Source of the DNA: Diphasiastrum complanatum | Lineage: Eukaryota > Streptophyta > Lycopodiopsida > Lycopodiales > Lycopodiaceae | Direction: 5' to 3' | Assembly (NCBI GenBank): GCA_029204225.1 | Contig: CM055111.1 | Coordinates: forward strand, 43,935,815-43,999,814 | Length of the DNA: 64,000 nt | Part shown: in pieces, positions 63,016 to 64,000 of the stretch | How the letters are laid out: each line of letters starts with the position of its first letter | Position numbering within the stretch: position 1 is the stretch's first letter | Program-made: the position numbers and the translations under genes | The notes under the pieces: generated by a model | Database searches by the model: none | What the model saw: only the letters and a program-made list of their open reading frames with translations | What the model was told of the DNA's origin: nothing

Positions 63016-64000
63016 TCAACCCGTCTCCCATCGCCACGCCAAAGCTCTGATCAAACCATTCGTCACCCAAACTACACCAGAAATTCTCATCCAGACTAAC
63101 AATACATACCTGATAGAAGCTATCACGAAACCCGTCATTCAGACAGTTGCACATATGTTGAATAACTTTCTGGTTATTTCAACATTTCGCAAGGACAAAA
63201 TCCAGTCTACGCTGCTGAGTCAGATAGTGGAATCCTTTCTGGAATTCCCTAACCCCTCCCTTGTGCCATACGACTGGCATAGCTTTCTTATTCGAGAACT
63301 AACAAACTCCATCAAACCCAACAACCGTGAGCGAATCGCAGCAGGCTCCCTGTTGTGTAACTTTGCCTACACACTTCTCGAGACGAAAGTGCGCGGTTTT
63401 CAACGCTCATCTCTCCTGTCTACCCTTGTGCCACATACTAACCTTTACCCACCATCTCAAGCATCAACCTCCTCCCAACCTGCAGTCATTAACACAACGG
63501 CCAGCAAACGAATGTGTGGCGCTGCCTCTACATCCACATCTCCACCTGTTACCCGACGACGCGTCTCCATTGCCGCACTAACTACTCCATCGACCACCAC
63601 CACTTCTTCTTTCGTGCAACCCCCCACTCCAATTTCTGTTGTCGCTACCTCTCTTCCTATTTCATCCACATATGTTTCTATCTCCATCCCCGTTTCTTCT
63701 GTTGATACCACTCCTACTTCTCTTCCAGTGTTCGCTGCTCCATCCATCACCATCGCATCCTCCATTGCTCCTGCCACCACCGTTGCTCTTCTCACATTCA
63801 ACCCTTCTGATTCGCAACTGTACCCCGACACTCTGGCATGGATGCAAATTATCAATTTTTCACCCCCACGCCAGACACTTTCTACTCCATCCTCACCTTC
63901 TTCCATACTCCACACCACCCTTCAATTCCCCATTGTTCCTCCCATCCTCTCGTTTGGACAAACCGTCATCACCCCTGTTTTCACAGTTGTTTCTCACACC
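62951..64000 (+). CDS. Long open frame running off the window, Pro/Thr/Ser-rich, unknown
   Basis: Open from an ATG at 62951 (overlapping RT in another frame) to the last base, at least 350 codons without a stop. From about 63040: RHAKALIKPFVTQTTPEILI, a helical part with YDWHSFLIRELTNSIKPNN and LLCNFAYTLLETKV, then about 150 residues of Pro/Thr/Ser/Val low complexity and TLAWMQIINFSPP. No known domain. Its place after gypsy sequence suggests a retroelement extra frame or gag, but a captured gene cannot be excluded. The true start is unknown. Confidence 0.5.
   Translation, partial: MGIANSYSTQEEWQNAYLCEDHQPVSHRHAKALIKPFVTQTTPEILIQTNNTYLIEAITKPVIQTVAHMLNNFLVISTFRKDKIQSTLLSQIVESFLEFPNPSLVPYDWHSFLIRELTNSIKPNNRERIAAGSLLCNFAYTLLETKVRGFQRSSLLSTLVPHTNLYPPSQASTSSQPAVINTTASKRMCGAASTSTSPPVTRRRVSIAALTTPSTTTTSSFVQPPTPISVVATSLPISSTYVSISIPVSSVDTTPTSLPVFAAPSITIASSIAPATTVALLTFNPSDSQLYPDTLAWMQIINFSPPRQTLSTPSSPSSILHTTLQFPIVPPILSFGQTVITPVFTVVSHT

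Overview
The window looks like nuclear DNA of a land plant with a large genome rich in LTR retrotransposons. The evidence is GT-AG introns, plant-type Ty1/copia and chromodomain Ty3/gypsy elements with tRNA-iMet or tRNA-Asp primer sites, DUF659-type hAT transposases, Helitron remnants and long CT/GA microsatellites. A homosporous fern or similar lineage would fit the bloated introns, but the sequence alone does not prove it.

The main host gene is on the minus strand. I assemble six exons into one uninterrupted 445-codon reading frame: 51147-50856, 33928-33760, 14189-13937, 13648-13390, 6173-6010 and 5708-5508. It encodes an aldo/keto reductase with an N-terminal organelle-targeting-like leader. 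The gene spans 45,640 bp, of which only 1,338 bp is coding; three introns (16.9, 19.6 and 7.2 kb) hold most of the repeats in the window. All splice sites are GT/AG and all phases match.

Layout from left to right. 1-3.8 kb: a copia 5' part and a gypsy LTR with primer site and leader, both minus. 5.5-6.2 kb: last two exons. Intron 4 (6.17-13.39 kb): a decayed hAT transposase, a complete 3.3-kb non-autonomous LTR element with unusual termini, and a microRNA-like hairpin. 13.4-14.2 kb: exons 3 and 4. Intron 2 (14.2-33.8 kb): a gypsy 5' LTR and leader, a second gypsy element lacking reverse transcriptase and interrupted by a chromovirus with 5-bp target duplications, then a copia element fused in mid-RT to another gypsy fragment. 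33.8 kb: exon 2. Intron 1 (33.9-50.9 kb): an Argonaute PIWI fragment, an eIF3f fragment with a premature stop, a solo LTR, a non-autonomous chromovirus derivative whose polymerase core is replaced by unrelated open frames, a small hAT element with 8-bp target duplications, and copia/gypsy pieces. 50.9-51.1 kb: exon 1.

Upstream of the gene (51.2-64 kb) lie two 469-bp LTRs in inverted orientation, apparently one chromovirus whose 5' half is inverted, then a decayed hAT transposase, a very long CT tract, AT-rich DNA with a tandem duplication, a Helitron helicase fragment joined at its Walker A motif to gypsy sequence, and a long Pro/Thr/Ser-rich open frame that runs off the window end.

None of the mobile elements looks coding-competent. 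The reductase frame is intact and is the one gene here likely to be functional.
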